Positions 26,389 through 34,337 of a stretch of DNA of 51,889 nt are shown in pieces. The stretch spans positions 1 through 51,889 of the forward strand of contig DAHUXZ010000014.1 of the NCBI GenBank assembly GCA_027315455.1. The letters run 5' to 3'. The notes beneath the pieces are model-generated. The model saw only the letters and a program-made list of their open reading frames with translations, was not told the origin of the DNA and ran no database searches. This stretch comes from Thermoplasmata archaeon (GTDB lineage Archaea; Thermoplasmatota; Thermoplasmata; Lutacidiplasmatales; UBA184). Within the stretch, counting starts at the first letter, position 1. Every line of letters begins with the position of its first letter. The position numbers were made by a program, and so were the translations under genes.

Positions 26389-27024
26389 GTGGCGTTCATC
26401 GACAACCTGGGGTTCGAGCTCGATGCGCTGGTCTTGGTGACGGCGGTCGTCTTCTACACGGGGATCTGGATCTGGTGGAACCAGTCGCGCAAGCGGCCCA
26501 CCCAGGCGGTCCACCATCTGCGCGGCGGCGCGGTCCTCCTCGGGATCCTCGGAGGTTTCCTCACGATGCTCGGGTTCTGGGGGGAGTTCACGTGGCCGCT
26601 CCCCGCCTCGTACAACCTTCTCTTCTACGACCCGACGATCCTCGTCGGGATCCTCCTCCTCGGCTTCTGGGCGACGGTCTGGGCCGGGGTTCCGACGCAG
26701 TACGTCGGCGTCGTCGGGGTCGTCTCGGGGGCCGGGGTGATCTACTACGGAGCGCGCGCCTACATCCTGAGCCTGACCCAGGAACCCCTCGAGATGTTCC
26801 TCATGTATCTGGCCTTCGGCGCCCTCGCCGTGCTCTCCTACCCGGCGACCCTCTTCCTCGACTGGTACGTGACGCCGACCGACCCCGAGTCGACCGCCGC
26901 TCCCGTACCGACCGTCTGGAAGCTGGCCCTCGCGGTGTTCCTCGCCATGGCGGTGCTCGCGGGCGTCGCGTCGATCCTCATGGGATTCAGCACCGTCTGG
27001 AGCCATCTTGCGAAGGCCCCCTGA
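26389..27024 (+). CDS. DUF981 family membrane protein
   Basis: A 211-residue membrane protein with about six hydrophobic segments. The start FIDNLGFELDALVLVTAVVF and FYTGIWIWW, with further segments GAVLLGILGGFLTMLGFWG and ILVGILLLGFWATVWAG, match the DUF981 family, which is mostly archaeal and without known function. A GTG start is chosen because it sits exactly before the conserved N terminus. A P-type ATPase gene follows 140 bases downstream on the same strand, separated by a palindrome. Confidence 0.75.
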   Translation: MAFIDNLGFELDALVLVTAVVFYTGIWIWWNQSRKRPTQAVHHLRGGAVLLGILGGFLTMLGFWGEFTWPLPASYNLLFYDPTILVGILLLGFWATVWAGVPTQYVGVVGVVSGAGVIYYGARAYILSLTQEPLEMFLMYLAFGALAVLSYPATLFLDWYVTPTDPESTAAPVPTVWKLALAVFLAMAVLAGVASILMGFSTVWSHLAKAP

Positions 27025-27064
27025 GGGCGGAGAGAGGGCCCGCCGCCGGCGCCCCGCCCCCTGA

Positions 27065-27086
27065 TCGGTCAACCGGCGTTGACCGA
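27065..27086. promoter_or_regulatory. Palindrome TCGGTCAA-N6-TTGACCGA upstream of the P-type ATPase
   Basis: A perfect 8-base inverted repeat with 6-base spacer, 78 bases before the ATPase ATG and just upstream of a TATA-like GAATAGC. Its core GTCAA-N6-TTGAC is identical in half-sites and spacing to 7578-7593. It could be an operator or, alternatively, a short terminator hairpin after DUF981; absence of a T tract favours an operator. Confidence 0.5.
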
Positions 27087-27163
27087 GGGGGAATAGCCGA
27101 GGGGGGCCAGCGCGCCGGCGGAGACCCGTGCGACGCCGGGCCGCCCTGCGGGGAGCTTCCGAG

Positions 27164-29716
27164 ATGAGCGCGGAGTCTCCCCGGGTGGTGTCCGCTCGTC
27201 CCCCGGGATCGCCGACGGGGCTTGCCGCGCCCGCCTACCCGGGACTTACGGCCGCCGCCGCCCAGCAACGGCTCGCGGAGGTCGGGCCGAACGAGCCGTC
27301 GGCGTCCGCCCGGCGCGGCCCCCTCGAGGAGACGCTCCGGAACTTCGCGAACCCGCTCATCCTCGTCCTTCTGGGCGCCGCGCTCGTCTCGGTCTACCTC
27401 GGCATCCTGCCCGACGCCGCGATCATCCTGGCGATGATCGCGCTCAGCCTGCTCATCAGCTACCTCCAGACGCGACGCTCCCACCGCGCCGTGGAGGAGC
27501 TGCGCGGTCGCGTGGCCGTGACGGCGACGGTCTACCGGGAGGGATGGGTCGAGATCCCCCGGCGCGAGATCGTCCCCGGCGATGTCGTCCACCTCTCGGC
27601 GGGGGATCTCGTTCCCGCCGACGGCGAGCTGATCGAGGCGAAGGACCTCCACGTCCAGCAGGCCGCCCTCACCGGGGAGGCCGTGCCCGCGGAGAAGGAG
27701 GCCCGGCCCGGCCCGTTCGTTCCGAGCGGACCGGCTTTCCGCCCGGACCTTTCGGCGCGCGACCTCGTCTTCGAAGGGACGTCGGTCCTCGGCGGCACGG
27801 CGACCGCCCTCGTCCGGGTGACCGGTCGCTCGACCGTCTTCGGCGACATCGCGGAACGGCTCGCACGTCGCCGCCCCGAGACCGAGTTCGAGCGCGGGAT
27901 CCGCGCGTTCGGGACGTTCATGACCCAGACGATCTTCGTGCTCGTCTTCTTCATCGTCATCGCGGGGATCCTCCTGCGGACCGACCTCCTCGAGACCCTC
28001 CTCTTCGCGCTCGCCCTCGCCGTCGGGCTCACGCCGGAGTTCCTTCCGATGATCTCGACGATCACGCTCGCGCGCGGGGCCGTGCGGATGGCGCGCCGCC
28101 AGGTCATCGTGAAGAACCTCGCGGCGATCCAGAACTTCGGCAGCATCGACGTCCTCTGCAGCGACAAGACCGGGACCCTCACGCGCGGGGAGCTCCGCTT
28201 CGAATCGTCGGTGGACGCCGAGGGTCGGACGAGCCCACGCCCCCTCGCCCTCGCCCGCCTCAACAGCCGGTTCCAGACGGGCATCGCGAACCCCCTCGAC
28301 CGGGCGATCCTCGCCGTCCCCGGCGGGGACGACGGCGCGTTCACGAAGGTCGATGAGGTCCCCTTCGACTTCGAGCGGCGCCGGCTCTCGGTGGTCGTCG
28401 ACGGCCCGGGAGGTCGCCTCCTGCTGACCAAGGGAGCGCCCGAGGCGGTCCTCCCCCTCTGCACGGCGCGCGAGGCGTCCGAAAATGCGGTGGTCCCGTG
28501 GAGCGGGGCCGACCGCGCGAGCGCCTCCGAGGTCGTCCGCGTCCAGGGCGCCGCGGGACAGCGCACCATCGCCGTCGCATACCGCGCCGTTCCGGACCGG
28601 GCGGGCTACGGTGCCGCCGACGAGCGGGACCTCGTCCTCGCCGGGTTCCTCGCGTTCGAGGACCCACCGCTGCCGGGCATCGGTCCGACCCTCCGCGACC
28701 TCGCCCGCGACGGGGTCGAGGTCAAGATCCTGACCGGCGACAGCGAGGTCGTCGCGCGGCATGTCCTCACGGCCGTGGGGATCGACCCCGAGCCCGCGCT
28801 GCTCGGCCGCGAGGTCGACGCGCTCACGGACGCGGCGCTCGCGGCCCGGGCCCCGGCCGTCCGTCTCTTCGCCCGGGTCTCCCCGGCGCAGAAGAACCGG
28901 GTGATCCTCGCCCTCCGCGCCACCGGCCACGTCGTGGGGTTCCTCGGGGACGGGGTGAACGACGCGCCGTCGATGTACGCCGCCGACGTCGGCATCTCCG
29001 TCATGGGGGCCGTGGACGTCGCGCGGGAGGCGGCGGACATCGTCCTCACGCGGCCGGACCTCGGGGTCCTCCACGAGGGGATCCGGGAGGGGCGCGAGGC
29101 GTTCGGGAACGTCGTGAAGTACATCCTGATGGGGACGAGCTCGAACTTCGGCAACATGTTCAGCATGGCCGGGGCGTTCCTCTTCCTCCCGTTCCTGCCG
29201 ATGCTCCCGGACCAGATCCTCCTCAACAACTTCCTCTACGACCTCACCCAGGCCACCCTCCCCACGGACCGGGTCGACCCGGCGTTCATCCGCAAGCCGA
29301 GGCGCTGGGACATCCGGCTCATCCGCAACTTCATGATCGCCGCGGGGCCGGTGAGCTCGGTGTTCGACTTCGCGACGTTCTTCCTCCTTCTCGAGTTCGT
29401 CGGGCACGCGGCCGGCGGGTTCCAGACCGGTTGGTTCCTCGAGTCGCTCGCGACCCAGACGCTCGTCGTCTTCGTCATCCGGACCACGGAGAACCCGTTC
29501 GCGAGCCGGCCGAGCCCGCTCCTTCTCCTCGCGGCGGGCGGAGCCCTCGCCTTTGCCGCGATCCTTCCGTACAGCCCGCTCGCCCCCGTCCTCGGGTTCA
29601 CGCCGCTCCCGGCGCTCGTCCTCCTCCTCATCGCGGGGCTCACGGCGGCCTACCTCCTCGTCATGACGGCCGTTCGGGGCGTGGTGATGCGCCCGCTCTC
29701 CGCCGCGGAGGCGTAG
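27164..29716 (+). CDS. P-type ATPase, magnesium-transport (MgtA) subfamily
   Basis: An 850-residue P-type ATPase (subfamily P3B-like). Domain order: N-terminal cytoplasmic segment, two membrane helices (NPLILVLLGAALVSVYLG and AAIILAMIALSLLISYL), the actuator with LTGEAVPAEK, two more helices with GLTPEFLPMISTI, the phosphorylation motif CSDKTGTLT with Asp334, the nucleotide domain, and GDGVNDAPSMYAADVGISV. The C-terminal membrane helices follow, including LLNNFLYDLTQ. The pattern GLTPEFLPM plus LLNNFLYDLTQ is typical of Mg2+-importing ATPases. The ATG at 27164 has GGGAG upstream; an in-frame GTG at 27128 is an alternative. The palindrome upstream suggests regulated expression. Confidence 0.88.
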   Translation: MSAESPRVVSARPPGSPTGLAAPAYPGLTAAAAQQRLAEVGPNEPSASARRGPLEETLRNFANPLILVLLGAALVSVYLGILPDAAIILAMIALSLLISYLQTRRSHRAVEELRGRVAVTATVYREGWVEIPRREIVPGDVVHLSAGDLVPADGELIEAKDLHVQQAALTGEAVPAEKEARPGPFVPSGPAFRPDLSARDLVFEGTSVLGGTATALVRVTGRSTVFGDIAERLARRRPETEFERGIRAFGTFMTQTIFVLVFFIVIAGILLRTDLLETLLFALALAVGLTPEFLPMISTITLARGAVRMARRQVIVKNLAAIQNFGSIDVLCSDKTGTLTRGELRFESSVDAEGRTSPRPLALARLNSRFQTGIANPLDRAILAVPGGDDGAFTKVDEVPFDFERRRLSVVVDGPGGRLLLTKGAPEAVLPLCTAREASENAVVPWSGADRASASEVVRVQGAAGQRTIAVAYRAVPDRAGYGAADERDLVLAGFLAFEDPPLPGIGPTLRDLARDGVEVKILTGDSEVVARHVLTAVGIDPEPALLGREVDALTDAALAARAPAVRLFARVSPAQKNRVILALRATGHVVGFLGDGVNDAPSMYAADVGISVMGAVDVAREAADIVLTRPDLGVLHEGIREGREAFGNVVKYILMGTSSNFGNMFSMAGAFLFLPFLPMLPDQILLNNFLYDLTQATLPTDRVDPAFIRKPRRWDIRLIRNFMIAAGPVSSVFDFATFFLLLEFVGHAAGGFQTGWFLESLATQTLVVFVIRTTENPFASRPSPLLLLAAGGALAFAAILPYSPLAPVLGFTPLPALVLLLIAGLTAAYLLVMTAVRGVVMRPLSAAEA

Positions 29717-29846
29717 GCAGCGGGCCGGGGGTACCCGGCGCTCGCGCACCGCGGGCCGTCGGGGGCGAGGGGATGGGCGCGGGGACCTCGAGCTCCGGCC
29801 GGCCGATGGGCGCCCACCCGGGTTCGGCGCCGGGAGGCGCCGCGGC

Positions 29847-30776
29847 CTACCGGCGCGTGGGTTGGGCCCGCGCCGAGTTCAGCAGGATGAGCGTGACGCC
29901 GCCGAGCACGACCGCCACTCCGGCGACCTCCCAGGCCGTGAGGGGCTCGCCGAACGCCCCCGAGCCGAGGGCGACCCCGACCAACGGAACGAGATAGGCG
30001 ACGACGTTGGCGCGCACCGGCCCGACGCGATGGTGCAGCGCGAAGTAGGCGAAGTAGCCCAGGATGGAGGACAGAAGGACGAGGGCGACCAGGGACAACA
30101 GCACGCCGGGGACCGCGGGGACCGTGAGCGGGAGCCGGAGCGCGACGGCGCCTCCGCTCAGGAGCAGCGAGGCGATGCCGAACTGGATGCCGATCTGCCA
30201 CAGACCCTGCCGGCCCCGACCGACCCGGCGCAGGAGGACCGTTCCGACGGCGGTGCTGAGCATCGCGGCGAGGACGAAGACCGGCCCCTGCCAGGTCCCG
30301 ATGGGCGAGCCGGTGAGCTGGGGCAGCACGAGGATTACGGCGCCCACGAATCCGACCCCCATCCCCGCAAGGCCCAATGATCCGAGCCGCTCGGACCGAA
30401 GGAGCCCGTAGCCGAACGCGACCGTGAGGAGCGGGGCGGTGGAGGCGAGGACCGCCGCGTATCCTCCCGAGGCGTACTGTTCGCCCCAGTAGAGGAGCCC
30501 GCCGTAGAGTCCGATGATGAGGACCCCGCCGACCCCCGCGGACACGACCGCTTCCCGGCGGGCGGGGAGCCGCTCCCGGGTCGCCGCGGCGAGCGCCGCG
30601 AACCCGGCGGCGCTCAGCGCGTACCGGGCCGAGGCGAAGGCGAGCGGAGACGCGCCCAGGAGGAGGCCCTCCCGGATCATGACGTAGGCCGCGCCCCAGA
30701 CGAGGCTGACCGCCGCAAGGAGGGCGAGATCGCGCGGTGCGAACCGGGCGGGGGAGGATCCGCTCGGCTCGCTCAC
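29847..30776 (-). CDS. DMT superfamily (EamA) transporter
   Basis: A 309-residue membrane protein with ten hydrophobic segments arranged as two EamA repeats (first starting LALLAAVSLVWGAAYVMI, second TWQGPVFVLAAMLSTAVG). It ends in VLGGVTLILLNSARAQP. EamA carriers export metabolites, amino acids or drugs. The GTG at 30776 was chosen as the start just before the cytoplasmic leader. It lies 43 bases downstream of the M29-like gene on the same strand, so it is probably cotranscribed. Confidence 0.88.
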   Translation of the reverse strand: MSEPSGSSPARFAPRDLALLAAVSLVWGAAYVMIREGLLLGASPLAFASARYALSAAGFAALAAATRERLPARREAVVSAGVGGVLIIGLYGGLLYWGEQYASGGYAAVLASTAPLLTVAFGYGLLRSERLGSLGLAGMGVGFVGAVILVLPQLTGSPIGTWQGPVFVLAAMLSTAVGTVLLRRVGRGRQGLWQIGIQFGIASLLLSGGAVALRLPLTVPAVPGVLLSLVALVLLSSILGYFAYFALHHRVGPVRANVVAYLVPLVGVALGSGAFGEPLTAWEVAGVAVVLGGVTLILLNSARAQPTRR

Positions 30777-30819
30777 GGTCCCCCCACCCTCGCTTCCCGC
30801 GCCCCGGACGGCCGGGGCG

Positions 30820-31926
30820 CTACACCAGCCGTCCGCCACGGATGACGGTGGCCCCGTCGAGCGCGATCTCCGCGCCCGCGAGCGAGAACCACGTGAAGAA
30901 GCTCGAGCGGTTCGTTCCCCCGAGCCCCCGGTTCCCTCCGATCTGCAGCGTGGCGCAGCCGCGCTCCAACTTCTCCAGGTTGGGAACGTCGCGGACGGAC
31001 GGGTTCAGTCCGAAGGTGAGCGCGCTGGCCCGGTCCTTGCCGGCCGTGGCGGCCGCGTACTGGCGCGCGAACTCCTCTCCTCCTGCGTCGAAGGAGGACG
31101 CGGTGAGCTTGCCGTCCGCGAACTCGAGCGTCGCCCCGGCGTGCCAGTTCCACCAGATGTTCGTCCGGCGGTTGGCACGAAAGGTCCCCTCTGCGGTCCG
31201 GGAATCGAGGGGGAGGTCGACGACGCCGGCGGGGATGTTCGTCAGCATGCCCGACAGGGAGTCCTTCTTGGTCCACGGATGGGGTCGTCCGTCCTGAACG
31301 CGCGGAGCGGCCCCGGCGAACGCGACCTCGAGGTCGGTTCCGTTGGGGTGGGTGATCCGCGCCTTCTTGGCGCGGGAGAGCGCCCGGGAGAGCCGGGCCC
31401 CGCTCTTGGCGATCTCCTCGGGGTCGACGAGGGATGCCCGCAGGATGCTCTCCTCCCACCGCCGGAGGTCGAGGCCCCACTGGCGGGCCCGTCGCTCCGT
31501 CGCGAACCCCGTGGTCATGCGCACTCCGCGGAGTCCCGTCTTCCGGGCGACCGCGTACCACGGCCAGTTCCAGTCGAAGGCGTCGTTGGCGCGGTCCGGG
31601 AACGTCTCGAGGCGGTCGGTGTCGCCCGGACCCCAGAAGTTCACATACACGTCCGCGGCCTTCAACGCCGCCCACTCCGGCTCGCTCGACTGGCCGAGAA
31701 GTCGGCTCTGCTTGCGGTCGATCGCGCGCCACCACGCGTTCTCGTCGTTGTGAACGAGAAGGGCCTTGCCGCCGACGCGGCGTATCTCGTCGATCATCGC
31801 CGAGGCCATCGGCAGGGTGTGGTCCCACGACTCGACGATCGCGTTCTCCCCCGTGCGGACCTTGAGGTACTGGGTCACGATGTGACGCGCCGCATCGCGC
31901 TGCCGCTTCGAGGGGGTTTCCGGCAT
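30820..31926 (-). CDS. M29-like aminopeptidase, metal-ligand residues apparently lost
   Basis: A 368-residue protein with the overall layout of M29 (thermophilic, AmpS/AmpT) aminopeptidases: N-terminal alpha/beta part around RHIVTQYLKVRTGENAIVES, then SGMLTNIPAG at about 225-234, LEFADGKLT, and a C-terminal NRGLGGTNRSS...IALDG part. In active M29 enzymes two zinc or cobalt ions are held by Glu after the NIP-x-G motif, another Glu, a His in an HIALG-type strand, and a His-x-Asp pair. Here NIPAG is followed by Val, the HIALG strand reads TLQIGG, and the His-x-Asp region reads FFTWFSLAG. The family fold seems kept but the metal site does not. The promoter TATA box uses the stop codon region of the MarR-like gene. 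Confidence 0.7.
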   Translation of the reverse strand: MPETPSKRQRDAARHIVTQYLKVRTGENAIVESWDHTLPMASAMIDEIRRVGGKALLVHNDENAWWRAIDRKQSRLLGQSSEPEWAALKAADVYVNFWGPGDTDRLETFPDRANDAFDWNWPWYAVARKTGLRGVRMTTGFATERRARQWGLDLRRWEESILRASLVDPEEIAKSGARLSRALSRAKKARITHPNGTDLEVAFAGAAPRVQDGRPHPWTKKDSLSGMLTNIPAGVVDLPLDSRTAEGTFRANRRTNIWWNWHAGATLEFADGKLTASSFDAGGEEFARQYAAATAGKDRASALTFGLNPSVRDVPNLEKLERGCATLQIGGNRGLGGTNRSSFFTWFSLAGAEIALDGATVIRGGRLV

Positions 31927-31949
31927 GTCGACGGCGCACCACCGTCGGA

Positions 31950-32573
31950 CTATAAACCGACCTTTCGTCCGAGGCGAAGACCCTCGGTCCCGGCCCCCCT
32001 TCGTCGGGCGGTTCGAGCCCGACGCGAACGCCCCGTCGGCCCCGCGTACCCCGGTCGTGGCGGAAGTTCCGCGGACGGCTTCCCTCGCGGGATCGACCCG
32101 GCCCGGCTACGCCGGATGGTCGCGCCGAGATCGGGAGCGGGTCCCGCGGAAGAGCGTCGGCCCGGCGAGCCGTCGCAGGGCGACCTATCGACGATGCGCC
32201 GCAGAAGGTCGTTCCGCCGATGCAGCTCCCTGCGACTCCACGATACGAACGCCGGGGCCGACTCGGCGACGACGGCCCGCCGAAGCTCTTCCACCCGGCT
32301 TCGACCTTTCTTCGTCGCCTCCAGGTAGACTACCCGCCGGTCCGTCGTGCTCCGCTCGCGCCGGGCGAGACCTTCGGCCTCCAGCTGGTCCACGAGTCCC
32401 GTGATGTTCCCCGTCGTGACCCGCATGGACCGAGCGAGGTCCTTCGTGGTACACCGTCCGGCCCCGACGAGGCTCCGGAGGACGACGAATCGCCGCATGG
32501 AAAGCCCTCGATCGCCCAGGGCCTTGCGAAATCGCGCGTGCACCGTGAAGGAAGCACCACGGAGGTTGTGCAC
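31950..32573 (-). CDS. MarR-family transcriptional regulator with long C-terminal tail
   Basis: A 207-residue protein whose first 140 residues form a MarR winged helix: dimer helix at the N terminus, RRFVVLRSLVGAGRCTTKDL, recognition helix region RSMRVTTGNITGLVDQLEAEG, and wing DRRVVYLEATKKGRSRV. MarR proteins bind palindromic sites and respond to small ligands. The last 60 residues are Arg/Gly/Pro-rich and unlike the family, suggesting loss of the original stop or a low-complexity tail. The GTG start is supported by AAAGGAGG five bases upstream. It is divergent from the truncated reductase (18 bases apart) and lies upstream of the M29-like gene. Confidence 0.8.
   Translation of the reverse strand: MHNLRGASFTVHARFRKALGDRGLSMRRFVVLRSLVGAGRCTTKDLARSMRVTTGNITGLVDQLEAEGLARRERSTTDRRVVYLEATKKGRSRVEELRRAVVAESAPAFVSWSRRELHRRNDLLRRIVDRSPCDGSPGRRSSAGPAPDLGATIRRSRAGSIPRGKPSAELPPRPGYAGPTGRSRRARTARRRGAGTEGLRLGRKVGL
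31951..31956 (-). promoter_or_regulatory. TATA box of the M29-like gene, overlapping the MarR stop codon
   Basis: Minus-strand TTTATA(G), centred 27 nt before the ATG at 31926. The last codons and TAG stop of the upstream regulator gene supply the sequence. Confidence 0.6.
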
Positions 32574-32591
32574 CAACGCCTCCTTTAGGGG

Positions 32592-33425
32592 ATGGGGGGT
32601 CGCTTCGCGCGCGCGCTGGTCCGACCCGGCAGCGACTCGACCCGCCTCGAGGCGAAAGGGGTCGAGGTCGTTCGGGGGGACCTGACCGTTCGTGCCTCGC
32701 TGAACGGCCCGCTGGCGGGCGTGAGCGCGGTCATCACCACGGCCGCCGGCTATACGGGCCGGCGCCGGGGCGATTCGCTCGCTACCGTGGACCTCGAGGG
32801 GAATCGTAACCTCGTCGAAGCGGCCGCGGTGGCCCGCGTACCCCGGTTCGTGTTCACGAGCATCCTGAAGTGCGATCCGGCGCCCGGGGGGCCGCACTTC
32901 TGGACGAAAACGCTCATCGAAGATGCGCTGGAGTCGAGCGGCGTCCCCTTCGTCGCGCTCCGACCGGGAGCGTTCATCGTCCCGCCCGGATCCGGCGGGG
33001 ACTTCGGGTCGAAGGGCCTGAGGCGGGGACGACTGCGCTCGTCCGGACCCCGGAACGTGCCGTGGACATGGATCCACATCGATGACGTGGCGCGCGCCCT
33101 CTCGCTCGCGGTCGACGCCCCGGACGTCACCGGGAAACGGATCGACCTGGGTGCGGACCGCGCCGTGTCGATGAACGAAATGGCCTCGGCGTTCTCCCTC
33201 CTCCTGGGCCGACCGATCCGGGCGGTGGGGATGGGGGCATTCGGCGCTGGGATGGGCCTCCTTTCCGTCGTCAGCCACCGGATGAGGGACAGGAACGCGA
33301 TGGTCGCCTTCTTCGCCTCGGGCAAGTATGTGGCGGACACCACCTCGCAGGCCGCCGGGCTCGGGCCGGTCCCATCGCTCGAGGATTCGCTCCGACGCTA
33401 CGCGAAGAGCGCCGGCCTCACCTGA
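32592..33425 (+). pseudogene. NmrA-like NAD(P)-binding reductase lacking its N-terminal Rossmann motif
   Basis: A 277-residue atypical SDR/NmrA protein. Present are the second-strand region ALVRPGSDSTRLEAKGVEVV with the RGDL motif, ITTAAGY, the VPRFVFTSI strand, and a substrate domain with LRPGAFIVPPGSGG and HIDDVARALSLA. Absent is the usual start with beta strand and the Gly-x-x-Gly-x-x-Gly cofactor loop, which should precede RALVRPGSD by about 30 residues. An in-frame TAG at 32586-32588 and the regulator gene start 18 bases away leave no space for it. So the 5' end has been deleted and the product is unlikely to bind NAD(P) normally. Confidence 0.65.
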
Positions 33426-33534
33426 GCCGCCGGCCCGCTCTCGCCCGCCGGGAAGGCGGGCTCGCGCTCGAACGGATCGTCCGCGGGATGGAACCGCCCG
33501 CGGCGTCGAACCCCCCGCGCGGGCCTAGGCCGCA

Positions 33535-33607
33535 AGCCGAGGGAGGGAATCGAACCCCCAGGAAACGGATCTGCAGTCCGTCGCATTAACCATTCTGCCA
33601 CCTCGGC
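33535..33607 (-). tRNA. tRNA-Cys (GCA)
   Basis: The minus strand folds as a complete cloverleaf: acceptor stem GCCGAGG paired with CCTCGGC, a D-arm, anticodon stem ACGGA/TCCGT closing the loop CTGCAGA with anticodon GCA, a five-base variable loop, and a T-arm with TTCGATT. The discriminator base is U, as usual for tRNA-Cys. The CCA end is not encoded, which is common in archaea, and no intron is seen. Confidence 0.95.
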
Positions 33608-33656
33608 AACGGCCGGGGGAGGGAATCGGGTTCGGATTAAAGATGTGGGGGCAGGA

Positions 33657-34337
33657 CTAGATCGGGCGCAGCCCCCGGGCGACCCGGAGCAGCCCGGTGC
33701 GGAGCCCGAGGCTGACGCGGGCCAGTCCGTGGAGCGACACGCCCCGGGCCTCGCACCGGCCACGGCGCAGGCTCGCGAGGAACGCGTCGACGCCGTCCAC
33801 CTCGTCGGGAAGCTCGGTGAAGGCCCGGCCCAGCCCATGGAGGTCGTGGGCGTCGCTGCCGCCGGTCCCGGCGATCCGCCGACCGGCCGCGATCACCCCC
33901 GCGCGCGCGTTGGCGATCTCGCTGTTGTGGCCGTTGAGCGTCTCGATACCCACCACGGGGGCCGTCTCCGCCGCCCGCCGGCCCACGCCGTGGGCGAGCC
34001 GCAGCGGGTGCGCCAGGACGGCGACCGCCCCCCGGGCATGGACCCAGTCGAGGGTCTCGGAAAGCGGCCGCCGGACCGGGGGCACCTCCGACACCCCGTA
34101 GACGAGGAGATGCCCCTCGCGGGTCGACACCTCGACGCCCGGGACCATCAGGTACATCGGATTGCGACGGGCAAGGTCGGCGAGCGCCGAATGACCCGCC
34201 ACCGAGTTGTGGTCCGTCAGCGCGAAGCCCTTGAGGCCGGCGACGCCCAGTCGGTCGACGACCGTCTCGAGCGCGAGGGAGGAGTCGGGGGAGTAAAGGG
34301 AGTGGACGTGCAGGTCCAGGCGGACGAAGCCCGTCAT
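33657..34337 (-). CDS. PHP-domain phosphoesterase
   Basis: A 226-residue PHP-fold protein. Metal-binding motifs are visible: RLDLHVHSLYSPDS, FALTDHNSVAG, the Glu in VPGVEVSTREG, VLAHPLRL, and the final GSDAHDLHGLG. The family hydrolyses phosphoesters, for example 3',5'-nucleoside bisphosphates, histidinol phosphate or short oligonucleotides. Its ATG overlaps the metG stop (ATGA), so it is translated from the metG mRNA, hinting at an RNA-related or housekeeping role. Confidence 0.88.
   Translation of the reverse strand: MTGFVRLDLHVHSLYSPDSSLALETVVDRLGVAGLKGFALTDHNSVAGHSALADLARRNPMYLMVPGVEVSTREGHLLVYGVSEVPPVRRPLSETLDWVHARGAVAVLAHPLRLAHGVGRRAAETAPVVGIETLNGHNSEIANARAGVIAAGRRIAGTGGSDAHDLHGLGRAFTELPDEVDGVDAFLASLRRGRCEARGVSLHGLARVSLGLRTGLLRVARGLRPI

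Noticed and set aside
26987-29749. A 920-residue minus-strand open frame over the P-type ATPase
   Set aside because: The highly charged composition mirrors the ATPase codons; the plus-strand gene has all P-type ATPase motifs.
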